Assembly (NCBI RefSeq): GCF_964340395.1
Contig: NC_135559.1
Coordinates: 13,260,759 to 13,324,758 of the forward strand
From: Glandiceps talaboti
Taxonomy: Eukaryota; Hemichordata; Enteropneusta; Spengelidae
Length of the DNA: 64,000 nucleotides
Direction of reading: 5' to 3'
Both the position numbers and the translations under genes were made by a program. Shown here one piece after another: positions 44,771 to 58,000 of this stretch. How positions within the stretch are numbered: position 1 is the stretch's first letter; every line of letters starts with the position of its first letter. Below the pieces are notes generated by a model that was given only the letters and a program-made list of their open reading frames with translations, was not told the origin of the DNA and did not search any database.

Positions 44771-47700
44771 ATGTTACTTTTACTTGAAGACGATCACAAA
44801 AAGCATTTGAATTTTCTCACCGATGTTGACGTAGAAGGTAAGTACAAAGATAAAAGTGTTAAAAGGAAGGAAAATTTACCGATAAATTGCTTGGCCACAA
44901 TGCAGGAAGCTTGGAACAATAATTTTGAACTTGAACGGTCGGGAGGATCACAGCTGGCTGACATGAGCAGGTGTAGCTAGCAGTGCTGTTTGGCGTCAGT
45001 ATGGCTAGAAGGGACACTGCCAATGTACCATACAAAGTTAGGAAGTTAGTTAGGGTGTAATGACATGAATAAAATTAACAGAAACAGGAAGTTTATCAAG
45101 AGAGAACTACATACACATGATAAACCAGTGTTATTTCAGTATTCCAGTGATTTCAACTTTTCTAGCCGTCATGTGAATTCTGAACTAGCTTTTTATCATA
45201 ACTTATTTTCCTCATTTTATTTCATTGTTTCTTAATGCAGACATAACTAGTCACAATCCATGCAACAGAAAAGTATTAATTTAAAAAAAAATAATTATGT
45301 TACAATTGTATTGTAGATTTTTACATTCTTTTTGAATTATAATATTAAATATCTTTCTTGTATGTTTTACAGTTGTCAAAGAGTTTTGTAGAATAGCCAT
45401 GGAGTTTATAAGGAAAGGTGTCAATCCTAAAGTCTATCAATCTGCTGCACGTAAGTCTCATCCACAATGAATTTTCTTTTTGACAGTGACCAGTTCACGG
45501 AGGATCAGTTCTGTAGTATTAACATAAGCTGTGTAAGAAAAGGTTTGCATCCTGCAAATTGCAGGATCACTGTCTGTCTGTCTGCCTGCCTGTCTGCCTG
45601 CCTGTCAGTCTGTCTGTCTGTCTGTCTGTCTGTCAGTCTGTCTAGGGTTTACCATATCATGAAAATGACACTTTTTAGCCATCACACAGCCATCAATGAA
45701 ACCCAAAGGTAGACACATTTCACCTAGTAACTCATCTGCATAAAAGATGGCCACAAGGATATTTACTACAAGTGATTTTGAAATATGGCCTGGCCAATCT
45801 GTGTAAAAGAAAACACCCTCTCTTGACAAAACTATGCTACAGCACAGGTATCTCAAGTAATTTTAAAGAATATACATATATGAATACATTGTATAGGACT
45901 TTTTAACAAGTCATATGATAGAACATAGAAGACAAAAGTGTAGATATTATCAATGCTATTTTCCTTTTTTTATTCTTTCTTCAGAAAAACTTGAAGTAAA
46001 AGCTGAGATAATACAGCATGGAGTAGAGGGTTTGATATATCTACTAACAGAATGTGCAAAGTTGATGGTGAGTTGAAATAAATTTTATATTTTGAAAACG
46101 TGACTAAAAGCAGAGGGGAAATATGGTAGGCCAAACAGTGTAATGTGTATTGGTATATATTGATCCAAGGGTTGCCTAGTAACACCCTTATTTGAATCAC
46201 AGCTGAAAGCTGAAGTATAGATTGTATACTGCCTCCTTGCATGATACACTATTATAGTTTTACAGTAATGTGTTATTATCACAGAGTTAATGTAGAAGTC
46301 TTTGTTTTTCAAGTCATTTACATTTTGTAATTACATGTATGTAAGTGCAGCAGAAAACACTGCAAGCACATTGCAAATACCCCTGAGTACCTACACTGGC
46401 CTTCACATGGCATAGTTCTGTTATTATTGCATATGTTTATCCAAAACAACACATTTCTGTAAAATTGACACTATGCAATGACACACTTTCCCATAGTAGT
46501 TATATTGAGAGTAGTTTTACTAGCATGCACATACTTGACTTTGGTCACACGACTAGCAACCGTAGCTAGACTAAACCAGGTATCTCAAGAGATCTTGCTA
46601 AATCAAATCTCTCCTAGTTCCCCAGTACAGCAGATATGTACTTGAGAAATTCAGTAAATCACAGAGTAATAATGTTGATTTAACAATGTTGTGGTATATT
46701 CCCATATCAAATAATCCTTAGTTTGGGGTTATCCCATAAAGCCAAATAAAACAAAATTATGTGTTTCCAATAACCCAACCGACCCTAGTTTAAGCCTCCG
46801 ACCATAAACATTTTTTTAGAACATTTAAAACAAAAATATGAGAAAGAAAGTCTTTGTCTTCTTAACCTTCTTGCACATCTGTTTTCATTCTACAGTGAAG
46901 TCTGTACATATTTCATCAAACTATCACAAAAGGGGTACTCTGATCAACATTTCTCTTCTTTTTTTTTAGGTCAAAGCAATAATTTTCAAAAATAAAATCA
47001 ATTAAAAAAGATAAAATAAAATGAATAAAATCCTGACCTACCTACTCTATTTTCTAAGGCCATGTTATCAGAAACACACAATTATTTTTATATCTGCCTA
47101 ATATGTTTGTTTTCTAATTTTTTCTTGTTCTCAGATTTCCGACATAGACTTCCAAGACTCAATCATGGCTTTGGGATTTAATGAAGATTTAAAACAAGTA
47201 CTTCTAGAGTTGTATTTAGAAAACAGAAAAGAAATTCGTGAAATTCTGTCTAAAATGTCGATGGACCTACCTCACTACCATAATCTAGAATGGAGGTTTG
47301 ATGTACAGGTACGTATTATGACAGAACCGTGAGTGCAAATGTGGTGTATTTGGGTTATTTGCAAGAGTGTTTGCAGTGCTCTCTGTGGCAGTACTTTCAT
47401 GAGTGTATCGAATGAAAGTGCAAAAGAAAACACTGCAAGCACAAGTGCAAATATCCCCCCCCCCAAGCCCCCCAAGTATCAACACTGGCACTCATGTGGC
47501 ATGGGATTCTGTAACTTTTCTGTTGCCATAGTTACCAATAGGTAGCTTTAATATTTCAATCTTATCTATTTACAAGATTCTTTGTACATTTTCCTTCTGT
47601 CAATTTTACTATGAATCTTAAATTATCATAGGAATTTTGTACCCTACAAATTTTTGTGTTCTGTGATGTAACTCATTTTAACAGATTACCTCTCTTCATC

Positions 47701-47918
47701 ATCATTTTATTTTTCAGTTGGCTAGTAGATCACTACGTCACCAAATCAATCCACTTATTACTATGAAGTTACACACGGAAGACTCAGAAAAGAAAGATGT
47801 GCATGTATTGCAAACAGATCCTGTCAACTTAGTCCACTTAACTCAGACTCTAGAGGGCGCCCTTGCAGAAATGAAAAGTACACACTGTAGAAGAATTGTT
47901 CGGAACATTAACAAATAA
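44771..47918 (+). CDS. COMMD2: COMM domain-containing protein 2
   Basis: Small adaptor of the COMMD/Commander assembly, linked to endosomal recycling and NF-kB control. Exons 44771-44837, 45373-45450, 45985-46067, 47135-47308, 47718-47918; phases agree and give 200 residues (human 199). N-terminal helical part (HKKHLNFLTDVD ... VVKEFCRIAMEFIRKG), then LEVKAEIIQHGVEGLIYLL, and the C-terminal COMM domain from about residue 120 (YHNLEWRFDVQLASRSLRHQ ... VLQTDPVNLVHL), ending HCRRIVRNINK. The start is the first ATG and matches the family N-terminus. Divergent from BRCC3, convergent with CEP295. Introns carry an A-type foldback fragment and an F element. Confidence 0.96.
45570..45648. repeat. (CTGT)n / (CTGC)n microsatellite
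   Basis: CTGT and CTGC repeats in the second COMMD2 intron. Confidence 0.9.
46336..46505 (-). mobile_element. foldback element A, partial
   Basis: One hairpin arm (GCAGCAGAAAACACTGCAAG) and the flank ATGGCATAGTTCTGTTATTA; in COMMD2 intron 3. Confidence 0.65.
46738..47070 (-). mobile_element. GGCC-ended element F, copy 4
   Basis: GCCAAATAAAACAAAATTAT at the left, CTAAGGCCATGTTATCAG at the right; interior as in 36585-36930. In COMMD2 intron 3, ending about 65 bp before exon 4. Confidence 0.75.
47318..47535 (-). mobile_element. foldback element A, hairpin portion
   Basis: Both arms present (TTTGCAGTGCTCTCTGTGG and AGAAAACACTGCAAGCACA) with a poly-C interruption at 47455-47463; in COMMD2 intron 4. 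Confidence 0.7.
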
Positions 47919-47919
47919 A
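47914..47919 (+). promoter_or_regulatory. AATAAA overlapping the COMMD2 stop codon
   Basis: The stop TAA (47916-47918) is inside AATAAA. It could serve as a poly(A) signal, giving an extremely short 3'UTR, but other signals further downstream are possible. Confidence 0.4.
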
Positions 47920-48256
47920 ATTTCTATTTGGTAATATCACTCATAGTATGCATTTATATGAAATATATTTCCATATCTGTGTGATATGACAATATTGAAA
48001 TATTATTTTTATTGTAAACAGTATTTTTCAATGACTCCTGTCAATGCCGATCGACCAACAACCATAATATCTCCATCCCAACCTATGTTAGATTTTATAC
48101 AGATCATTCAAGTCAGAATTTTTTTTTTTATGGTTCTCCACAATATCGATTGATAGTTTGAATATACTGACTCAAAGAGTGTTAATTCTTAGCATGAAAT
48201 GGAATGAAATGTAAAATTAATCAAAAACAGCATCATGGCTTATTTTTCTCCTGTAT

Positions 48257-48661
48257 TGAACGATTGCGCAGTGTTGCACAAGCTCAATAAAATGAACTTT
48301 GTTCGTTAAAGACAACCCCCCCCCCCCCCCAAGAACGTTTACAAATGCAACATCGACATGTGTATATCTGATGTAAATCTTGATGAAAATTGTAGCAGTC
48401 ACACCACTATGGTTGATGCAGTGTAAAACATAAAAACTACCTGAAACCATAGATACTGTCTAACCAGAAACCCAGCACTGTATATCACATTAGAATTCAA
48501 TTTGAATCAAAATCTCAGTTGTAAATACAGAACCTAATATGAATGAAGGTATGAAATTTGGTTAGAGGTGCGAAAATGAAGTTCAACAACCAAATTGACG
48601 CCTGACCCCTAAACAAACAAAGTTCGTTTATTGAGCTTGTGTGACATTGTGTGATCATCCT
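48257..48661. mobile_element. Harbinger-like MITE, copy 2
   Basis: Left end degenerate (GAACGATTGCGCAGTG), right TTGTGTGACATTGTGTGATC. Interior TAGCAGTCACACCACTA and GAAACCCAGCACTGTATATC match the copy at 57076. Contains a C-run. Lies between COMMD2 and CEP295. Confidence 0.75.
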
Positions 48662-50130
48662 AGTCTGTATTCAGATGCAGATTATATTTTGTTGTATTCC
48701 TAAAAAACCTTCTGAAATATGTTTTTTTTTAAATATTGTCTGCGAATACATAACCTATAACATACAATCTGATAGTCAGCATGTACAATGCACATACAGA
48801 ATGTGTGCTAATCACTGAGGATTCAAACACATAAAATATAATCTAGTCTTGACTTCATGGAACGTCCTGCGCACACCATGTTTAATTCTATTACTTTCAG
48901 CGGCAACCACAGTATTAAAGATAAATTACAAAAAAGTCAAGACGACTGTTGAGTCTATTCCTAAGGTACACAATAACCAGTTTTCCACAATTTGATATTT
49001 CTTTCAGCAGATCTAAGTTGCATGCCACATATAGGATAGGGTCCTTAAAAATGCCCTTAAAATCTGATGTGGTGAATACGGCTTTATTTCTTTATTTACC
49101 ACCATTTCCTTCCTTATTGTCATTTTTTTTTCATTTTGTTGTTGTTCTGGGAGTGATCGCCTCCTTCCCACGCAATCATCCAGAACAACAACAAACAACA
49201 CTAATGAGATGGAAATAGAGGTAAATAAAGACATCTAGCCACTTTCACCATATCAGATGTTAATCAGATTGCATGTAACGTAACATGGGTAAAGTACTTC
49301 AGAGACTAGAGACTGTAAACCCCAGGCTGGTCAAACTAGTGCTATACATAAGAAAAATTGTTATATTTTCAGAAAACTCATTCAAAGCAAAACTTTATTA
49401 CTAGAGCAAAACCCAAATCCAAAAGAGAAGGCTCAATCATTAGTAAATCGGGAAAAGTTTTGCACGACTTATAGCTTATTAACTTTACAGTGTCATAACG
49501 ATCCTTGACCAATGGGGATTTCAAATTTACTATCTAGTGTCAAGAGATTTGTGTAGCAGAATAACTTATTATTGCTATAACATTGTGTTCACTGTATTAG
49601 AATGTTATTTTTTCATACTCCAAGCAATAGGAAATTGTGGAATAAGCCGTGTTGATTAAAAACAAAAGTTTAATATATCATACCACAGAGGGTGCACTAC
49701 ATTGAGAATGGCGTACAACAAGCTCAGCCAATGCACATATTAATTTTTTATATATTGGCTCTCGTAGATGGTTGTGGAGCTTTTCTTCAAACAAATGAAA
49801 CGGAACACTTTGATATTTTGTATATGTTTTTGTCTATCTTTTCACCCTTTTCAAAGACGGCAGACTTTCACATAAAAAGAAGAAATAACAGAATCATTCT
49901 ACTCCTACACAAAATGACTGCCAATCCCATCATGGGAAAAAAATCAATGCACACAAATAATTCATTTCAATTTTATTTTATTGAAATTCTACAATAATTT
50001 CATATTTCTTAATTATTATACACCATCAATTTAATATCAGATCTTCATCTCTTACATCAAAATATTGGACAAATAAATTAAATTCCTTTATTTGTCAAAA
50101 TATATCATTATATTTGTCTTGACATATACA
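48662..50130. other. intergenic, nothing recognised
   Basis: Between the COMMD2 and CEP295 3' ends. A small inverted pair (CATTTTGTTGTTGTTCTGG near 49133 and CCAGAACAACAACAAAC near 49180) with TTTATTTACC / GGTAAATAAA outside it forms a hairpin. No gene seen. Confidence 0.5.
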
Positions 50131-50134
50131 TTAA

Positions 50135-50662
50135 AGTGGCCATATGGATGAGGATTGGATATTTATTTTGGATTTTATAATTTATAAAACAATTTTATCA
50201 TGACTTCCTACTTGAAAAATCAATGTGAAACAACATATACCAAATCTTTGTTTGTAACTCAATACATGCAAGAGATTGATAAAAATGTCAAATGTTTGTT
50301 ATTGTATGATGCAGTGTGCCCCGTAAACCAATTTGACATGCCACTGATGCACACAATTTCTAGTGATACACCAAAATTTGGTGTTCCCCTATCTCCTACA
50401 TGTGGTGACTCACAAGAAATGTCACTTTTTATCATTTAGACTCACAACAACAACAACATTTGGATATCATTAGAGAGCACACTGTTGTACGTACAATAAC
50501 CAACATTTTACACATTTATCAATCTTTTGCAATTTATTGAGTTACAAACAAGGACTTGGTATATATTATTTCACAATGATTTTTCAAGTAGGAAGCCATG
50601 ATAAAATTGTTTTATAAATCAAAAATCCAAATAAATACCCAATCCTCATCCATATGACCACT
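50135..50662. mobile_element. TTAA element E with nested hAT MITE
   Basis: Ends AGTGGCCATATGGATGAGG and CATCCATATGACCACT, flanked by TTAA (50131-50134 and 50663-50666). It is 528 bp; removing the 173-bp insert at 50312-50484 leaves 355 bp, close to the 352 bp of the copy at 6273. Confidence 0.85.
50312..50484. mobile_element. hAT-like MITE, copy 2 (nested)
   Basis: CAGTGTGCCCCGTAAACC to TTAGAGAGCACACTG; the body matches 13634-13804 (TGTGGTGACTCACAAGAAAT). Flanks TTGTATGA and TTGTACGT are a plausible decayed 8-bp duplication. Confidence 0.8.
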
Positions 50663-50792
50663 TTAAGACGATAGATACTATTACTAGAGAGGACAGAATA
50701 TCTAGGAATATAAAAGATAGATAAATATGGAATAAGAAAAACTTGACAGAAATAAAGTCCAGTATATATATACATTAAAAAGTTGTTTTATG

Positions 50793-51154
50793 TTATGATT
50801 TATTGGCCTTCTTTTTCAACATTTCCAACGTTTTCTTCTGGAATTCTTTAGCTTTTTCTCTGTTTTGAGCGTAGGATTCTTGTCTTTTCTGATGAGTCTT
50901 CTTGACTTTGACTTCCTCAAGCCGATTATAAAGTCTGTTTGTGAGAAAATGAAAGAAAAGAATACTTAGTATGTGAGATAACATTTCCATATATTAAAGT
51001 TTTATCTTTTAGCATATGTAAGCAAAATTTCTTGAAAACACACAGACACATACATACATACATACATACATACATACATACATACATACATACATACATA
51101 CATACATACATACATACATACACACACACATACATACATACATACATACATACA

Positions 51155-51188
<34 letters not shown>

Positions 51189-51948
51189 CATACATGCATA
51201 CATATATACATACATACATACATACATATATACATACATACATACATACATACGTACGTACGTACATACATACATACATACATACATATATACATACATA
51301 CATACATACATACATACATACATACATACATACATACATACATACATACATACATACATACATACATACATGCATACATGCATGCATGCATGCATATATA
51401 CATACATACATACATGTATGTATGTACATACATACATACATACACATACATACATACATACATACATACATACACATACATACATACATACATACATACA
51501 TACATACATGTATGTACATACATACATACATATATACATACACATACATACATACATACATACATACATACATACATGCATACATACATACATACATACA
51601 TACATACATACACATAAATACATACATACATACATACATACATACATACATACATACATACATACATACATACATACATACATACATACATGCATGCATG
51701 CATACATACATACATACATGCATACAGACATACATATATGCATACATGCATATACAGACAGACAGACACAGATAAACAGAGACAGACAGACAGACACACA
51801 CACACACACACACATTGCCATTATTTTCCATGTTTGAAATTTGAAATGAACTGCAACCTGAAATATGGAATCGGAATTTGTACACGTACAATGTATGCAA
51901 TGTATTCCATATGGTACCCACCCACCCCCTCACTCCCCACAAACACAT

Positions 51949-52014
<66 letters not shown>

Positions 52015-55000
52015 CAACCCATCAAATAAAAAAAGAGACAAATGTAATTATTTGAAGGTTAGAATTTCATATAACAGTAACTAACCTATCTGAAAAAAAG
52101 GAAGTAAGAATATGACTTTTGTAAAAACAGGAACAAGCATCTAAGTACAAATCATCTTAGTGCAAAATTCCCACCCCAAAAAGGACATTTTTATTATTTT
52201 CTAAGTTTGGAATTTCAAAGTAACTGCAATGAAAATCTGGAAATACCTTTGATCTCTGTGTCCGTATGATTTCTATAACTTACCTGAGATTCCTTTCCTT
52301 CATTTCCTTCTCTGCCATCTTTCTGTCATCACCTGTTTTCATTTTGATGGCAGCCTTTGTGGGATTCTTTGTAGGTGAAGGTTTAGGTTTGGACAGGATT
52401 TCAGGTGTGGCAGAAAACTGGACATGTTTCTTTTTTACTTCTTCCTTTCTGACATTAAGTTCTTGTCTGACTCCTACAGTGAAAAAAATTAAAAATATTG
52501 TAAAACACGTACTCAAGATATGGTTCGGGATCATGCATTATTTACAGTGATATTGCTTACAATGGTAAGTAAAAACTAGGATTCCGTAGTCATTTATGAC
52601 AGTGGCAATCAAAGTTTCAGCTTAGATGCAAACTAAAACTATTGTTGCAATGTTGATAGGGATCATGCTTACAATGATGAGTATTAGGTAAAATCATTTA
52701 TGACAGTGGCAATAAAAGTTTTGGCTTACCACAATAGACGCAAACTAAAACTTTTACTGCGATATGTTGATACAATGGATGTTAGTTTAATTATATTCAC
52801 AGTATGGTGGTGTTTCTGATAACCTCCATGATGTTACCATGTATATTTTAAGGACTTCCAATATTGCCACTCATCTTGATTACAGGGTGATTACCGATAT
52901 ATCTGCACAACTGAGGCTATAGGTCCCACTTGTGTAATCTACCACCCTGAACAACAATAGTTTTAGTTTGTGTCTATCTTTGTAAACCGAAACCTCAGTT
53001 GCCACTGTAGTAATATTGGCACCCACAGCTGAATTCTGAATCTCAAGTCAAAGAATACTTTCACCCACAACAATAGTATGGTAGATTGTTTGGGAAGCTA
53101 TATGCTACGTCTTTTCCCCTCGTTGGTACTAGGGTTCTCTAACCTTAGTAAAAACATGAAAAGATTTGCTTGAGCCTACCTTCAGTGGAATCTCCATCAG
53201 CTGCATTACTTGGCAATGTTTTTGTTGTCTTTTTCATAATTTTAGACATATCAGTTTGTTTGGCTACTTGTTTGGCCTTCTCCTTGGCTTCCTTCTCTCT
53301 CTTCTTAGATGCCTCAATGAACGCTTGTTTTCTTTTGGCAAAGGCATCTTGTAAACTGACTTGTTCAGAATCTATACAAAATATCAAAGTAGAAAATATT
53401 GCATGAATGTTTGCATACTTCATCATTATTTTGAGCATTCAGGGACACTGTGCTCTTGCACTTTATTTATTTATTTATTCAGTTTAATTTTTTTTAAATA
53501 CTTTAATTTCAATATTCAGCCATGTACATTAATTTTAATATTTTAATGATCATTTCTATTTCAATATTACAAAATGTCATATAGAACACAATCATGTTAG
53601 AAAAAAAAAAAACACACACACACACACGCATATGCATGCATGTATGAACGCATGCACTGCACACACACAAACACAAACAAAAGAACAAACATACATACCA
53701 ACACAACACAACACAACACAACACAACACAAAACACATAAAATGCAAACACATGTAACAAGCATACATGCACGCACTCACACACACACATATACATACAT
53801 ACATACATACATACATACATACATACATACATACATACACAAAGTACACACAAACACACACACACAGACACACAAAAACACATTCACTGGCGTGACCATT
53901 ACACAAAAACACACAAACAGAAACACAAACAGAAACACAAACAGAAACAGAAACAGAAACACAAACACAAACAAAAACGCAAATGCAAACGCAAACACAA
54001 AAACACACGAACACGAACACGAACACGAACCCGAACACAAACACAAACACAAACAAACAAACACAAACACAAACACAAACACAAACACAAACACAAACAC
54101 AAACACAAACACAAACACAAACACAAACACAAACACAAACATACCTGTGCTGGCATTAACTGTACAGCGATCTGCAGACCCAGTTTCCACCCTGCCTTCA
54201 GACATTGGTGAATCACCAAAAGTACCACTAGATATTGTATCTATTTCTCCATCCTGAGTCATAAAACTTTCCATTGTTGGCTGGTTCATATTTCTCATAA
54301 CTCTTTCAGCTGAATTCTGAATCTCATATCTTAGAATACTTTCAGCAACTAGATGGTTTTCATGCTGTTCAAATGACATCAACGATTCAGCTAAATCTTC
54401 ACCAACAGATGAACTGGTTTCTATTGACAACAGTGTCAAGTTAGGTTCTTCTAAAATACCACTTTCTTTGCTTTCATCCTGACGTACAAAAAGAAATACA
54501 ACACAATTATTTTAAATCACATGGAATATCTTACTTCTAAAGGCGATGAAAACTGTGGTCTGCTGAGAACATGAAATGTCAGGGGAACTTGAAATTTGTT
54601 TGTGAATATGAACTGTTCTTGTTTATGGCCATTTTACATAATAATTCATGTTCACAAACAAATTTCCAGTTCCCCTGGCATTTCATGTACAAACAAAGAG
54701 GCCATAAAACTGTTCTTATCAAACCATGGTGTGTAACACAAGTCTCTGCTGTTCCAACATGCTGAGCCAAGTGTTATTAATCCAATTCATTTGCTCACTT
54801 TCCCTGTTTGTCACAGGTGCCGTTCGTCCATAGTCTGATGTCGGCAGTTGTAAGATTGACAGTATATTATAATCATCATAAATGATTGACTATCCATGTG
54901 CTATCTTACCTCTTCATCCTCTTCAGCTAATACAGGATTTTCCAATGCTTCTTTCATTTCTTGATATCTCACACTCAGGTGGGTAAGCCTCTTCTTCTCT

Positions 55001-58000
55001 TCCTCTTCTTCCTTGAGATGCTTCTCTCTAAGTCTTCTAGACTCTTCAATCAGTCTGTCGTACCGACTCACAGAAATGACGTTTTCTTGAGATTCACCTT
55101 CAGACGTCTCAGCTCCACTAATGATAACAGGTTCAGTTTTAAGTTCATCAGATGGGTCGATGTCATCGTCAACTCTCAATGTCTCTGGCATCATCTCTGG
55201 TTGCCAGGAAACTGCCCCTCTCTCCCTCATCAGACCCTCAGATGATGGATCCAGGTTGTCAATGCTAGGTTTGATAGGGCTGTGAATCTGCATGTAGGTC
55301 GGCAAGGGTGCCGCTTTGACAGCCGAGCTGCAGATACTTCCTTCGTTCTCTGTTTCTGTGAGTGCGTACTGACTGAGAGATGCATCAGATGGGATGGGAA
55401 TACTTGATTGCTGAGACATATTAGCTCTCATTGTTTCCACATCTTCTTCTGATGACCCATACTCCCACATAGCTGTAGGTCTCTCAATAAAAATCTTTCC
55501 ACTGGAAGTGCTAGTTTTTTTACTGCTATCTTGTTTCCCAGTGTCTACACAGGGAGGGTCGCCTGGCTTCTTACTCTTTGCTGGTGATGCAAATTCATAA
55601 AACTTAGTTTCTTCATGTTCTGGAGTAGTTGGCGAGGTAGATGGGGGTCTGAAAGCATCCCTGTCTTCACCAGTCATCTCAAGTAAACCTCGGAAATTAC
55701 CAGGTGGGCTGCCTTCCTGGACAAGAGAAGCAGTAGCCTGTGGTGTTGAACCAAGGCTGAGTGTATCCCTCCACTTCCTACCTGACAAACTACTTTGCTC
55801 TGTTTCTTGGCCCCCAAAACTATACTTCCCAGACGTCCAAGCATCAGATCGTCCACTGAGGTTAGCCTGAAGAGAGTCTCGGAATCTTGACTTTGTTGGA
55901 GATGATCTGAGACTTTCCTGGGTTGTGAAACTGTGTTCAGATAAGGTATCTCCTTGGGAGGATAGAGTATACAAGTGTCTTCGTCTAGCTGGGCTGAAGG
56001 TGAGACTCTTTTGTGGAGAAGAGCTAGCTGTACTATCTAGCTCAGGTCGTCCTAAAGACTGAATTGTTCTAGCTGTACCTTTGGAAGGTGAAGACAAACT
56101 GTAATCAGACAGAGCCTCGGGCAAAGGTCTGAAGCTTCCCACGGAATCATCTTCTTTATCTGATCCCCTACCAAAACTATCAAATCGTGACCTAGCAGTC
56201 GTGTCATCATCAGAGGAAGGTAGAGATGCTAGGTTTAGGCTCTTCAGCATCGTATCTTTCAGTTGTGCTCCCACGGTGAATGTGGACGTTGTCGTCGTGG
56301 GAACTGCATCTCGTCTACCCTGACTGTCTTCCTCATTGGTACTCCCACTGGACTTCGGCAGAGGAAAGAATCGGCTAGCTTCAGGTGATGATTCAGAATC
56401 ACTGCTGGTGACCTTTGACCTCTGGAAATAAATCGGATCCAATGGTTTTGAATCGTCCATAGACTCTCTACTGTGGATATCAACTTTCCTAGCGATACCA
56501 GTACTACGAATCCCTCCAAGGTTTGCTGTCAGATTTCGGGAGAAGTCTGAAGATGGCATAGAAGTTGAAGGATACCTTGGTGATGGATCAATCTCCCCTG
56601 ATGTCATACTATCTGATACAATACTACCACTTGACACAGAGTCTTCATGCGACACTCTAGGTACAACTGATGGCTGCAGTGATTGTAGTGTGAATCGTCC
56701 ATCTGTTTTCACTACTAGGCCTGGTGGTGCTGAATCTCTCATGGAATATGGCATCCTCTGTCGGGTAAAAATACAAGTGGTACAATTTATATCTTGACAT
56801 ACCATATACCATAAATTTTGAAACAGGTAAAGGAATCATCTTCAATTACATACGCTATTTCTTTTGCACACATTATGATCACACTAATTGTTTTACATAA
56901 AGGCAGAAATTAAAAAAAAAGTTAAGAATTGATATAAAAAAACAAAGGAAAAAGTTATAATGTTACCATGCAAAGTTTTGGCATATGAATAAAGTTATCA
57001 AATGATATAGCTTCTGAATTGTCACCAAACAGTGTGTAAATCCAACACAAATACAACAGATTGTTGATGTTCTTAGGGACAAGCGCATAATGTCACACAA
57101 GCTCAATAAACAAACTTTTTTTGTTTGTTTGTTTAGGTCAAGACCCCCTCCTCCCTCCCCCTAAACGAACGTTCACAAATGCGACATCAACACGTTTATA
57201 TATGATGAAAATTGTAGCGGTCACACCACTACAATCGATGCAATGTAAAGACATGATAGACACATTAAAATACTACTGGAAACCCAGCACTGTGTATCAC
57301 AACTTATCAACATCTCAGTAGTAAATACAGAACTTGTTATCATTGAAAGAGTGAAAGTTTTCAAACTTTGGTTAGAAGTGTGAAAGTGAAGTTCAGCAAT
57401 CACACTGACATCAGATCCCCTCTCCCACTAAATGAACAAAGTTCATTTATTGAGCTTGCATGACATTGTGCGATCGTCCCTTATCAAAGATAGCGAAACA
57501 ATTATTTTATTTCACTTGCAAAAACTTGGAACTTACAGAAATATTAGGAACATATTGCATTCTGAATGAAAATCTATCCTTGTGGAGCATTCAAATATTT
57601 TTAATCCTCTCTCTCTCTACAAGGCCTGAGGGGGTATTCGTTGTTACACAATTTGCTACAAGTTTAGCAAAAGAGGATTAATTTTTTAGTACTTTGGAAG
57701 ATGAACAGTGTAGTTTATGACTTACCCCTGATGAAGGGTATGATAGTATACCTCTGCCTACATCACCAGCAAAGTTTGGAACATCTGAATGTCTGACAAT
57801 AGGTGCCTCTTCATCTCTCTTTGCAGACACTGCTTCACCATCTTGGCGTGATTCTGGTCTACCATCAGAGTCTCTAGATGTATCAGCTTCCTCTATGGTA
57901 CTGAGTTCATGTGGGTGAATACTTTCACTTGGGGGAAGTCTATGCACTGGTGGAGGTCCTTTCAGTTTCCTGACATCTGACTCTGTGACATCATCAGTAT

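Noticed and set aside
50926-52055. Open frames up to 371 codons
   Set aside because: Created by (CATA)n and (CA)n repeats lacking stops; the region is the last CEP295 intron.
53592-54257. Frames of 150-220 codons rich in Val-Phe or Asn-Thr
   Set aside because: Translation of AC-rich repeats beside a real CEP295 exon; only 54145-54478 is coding.
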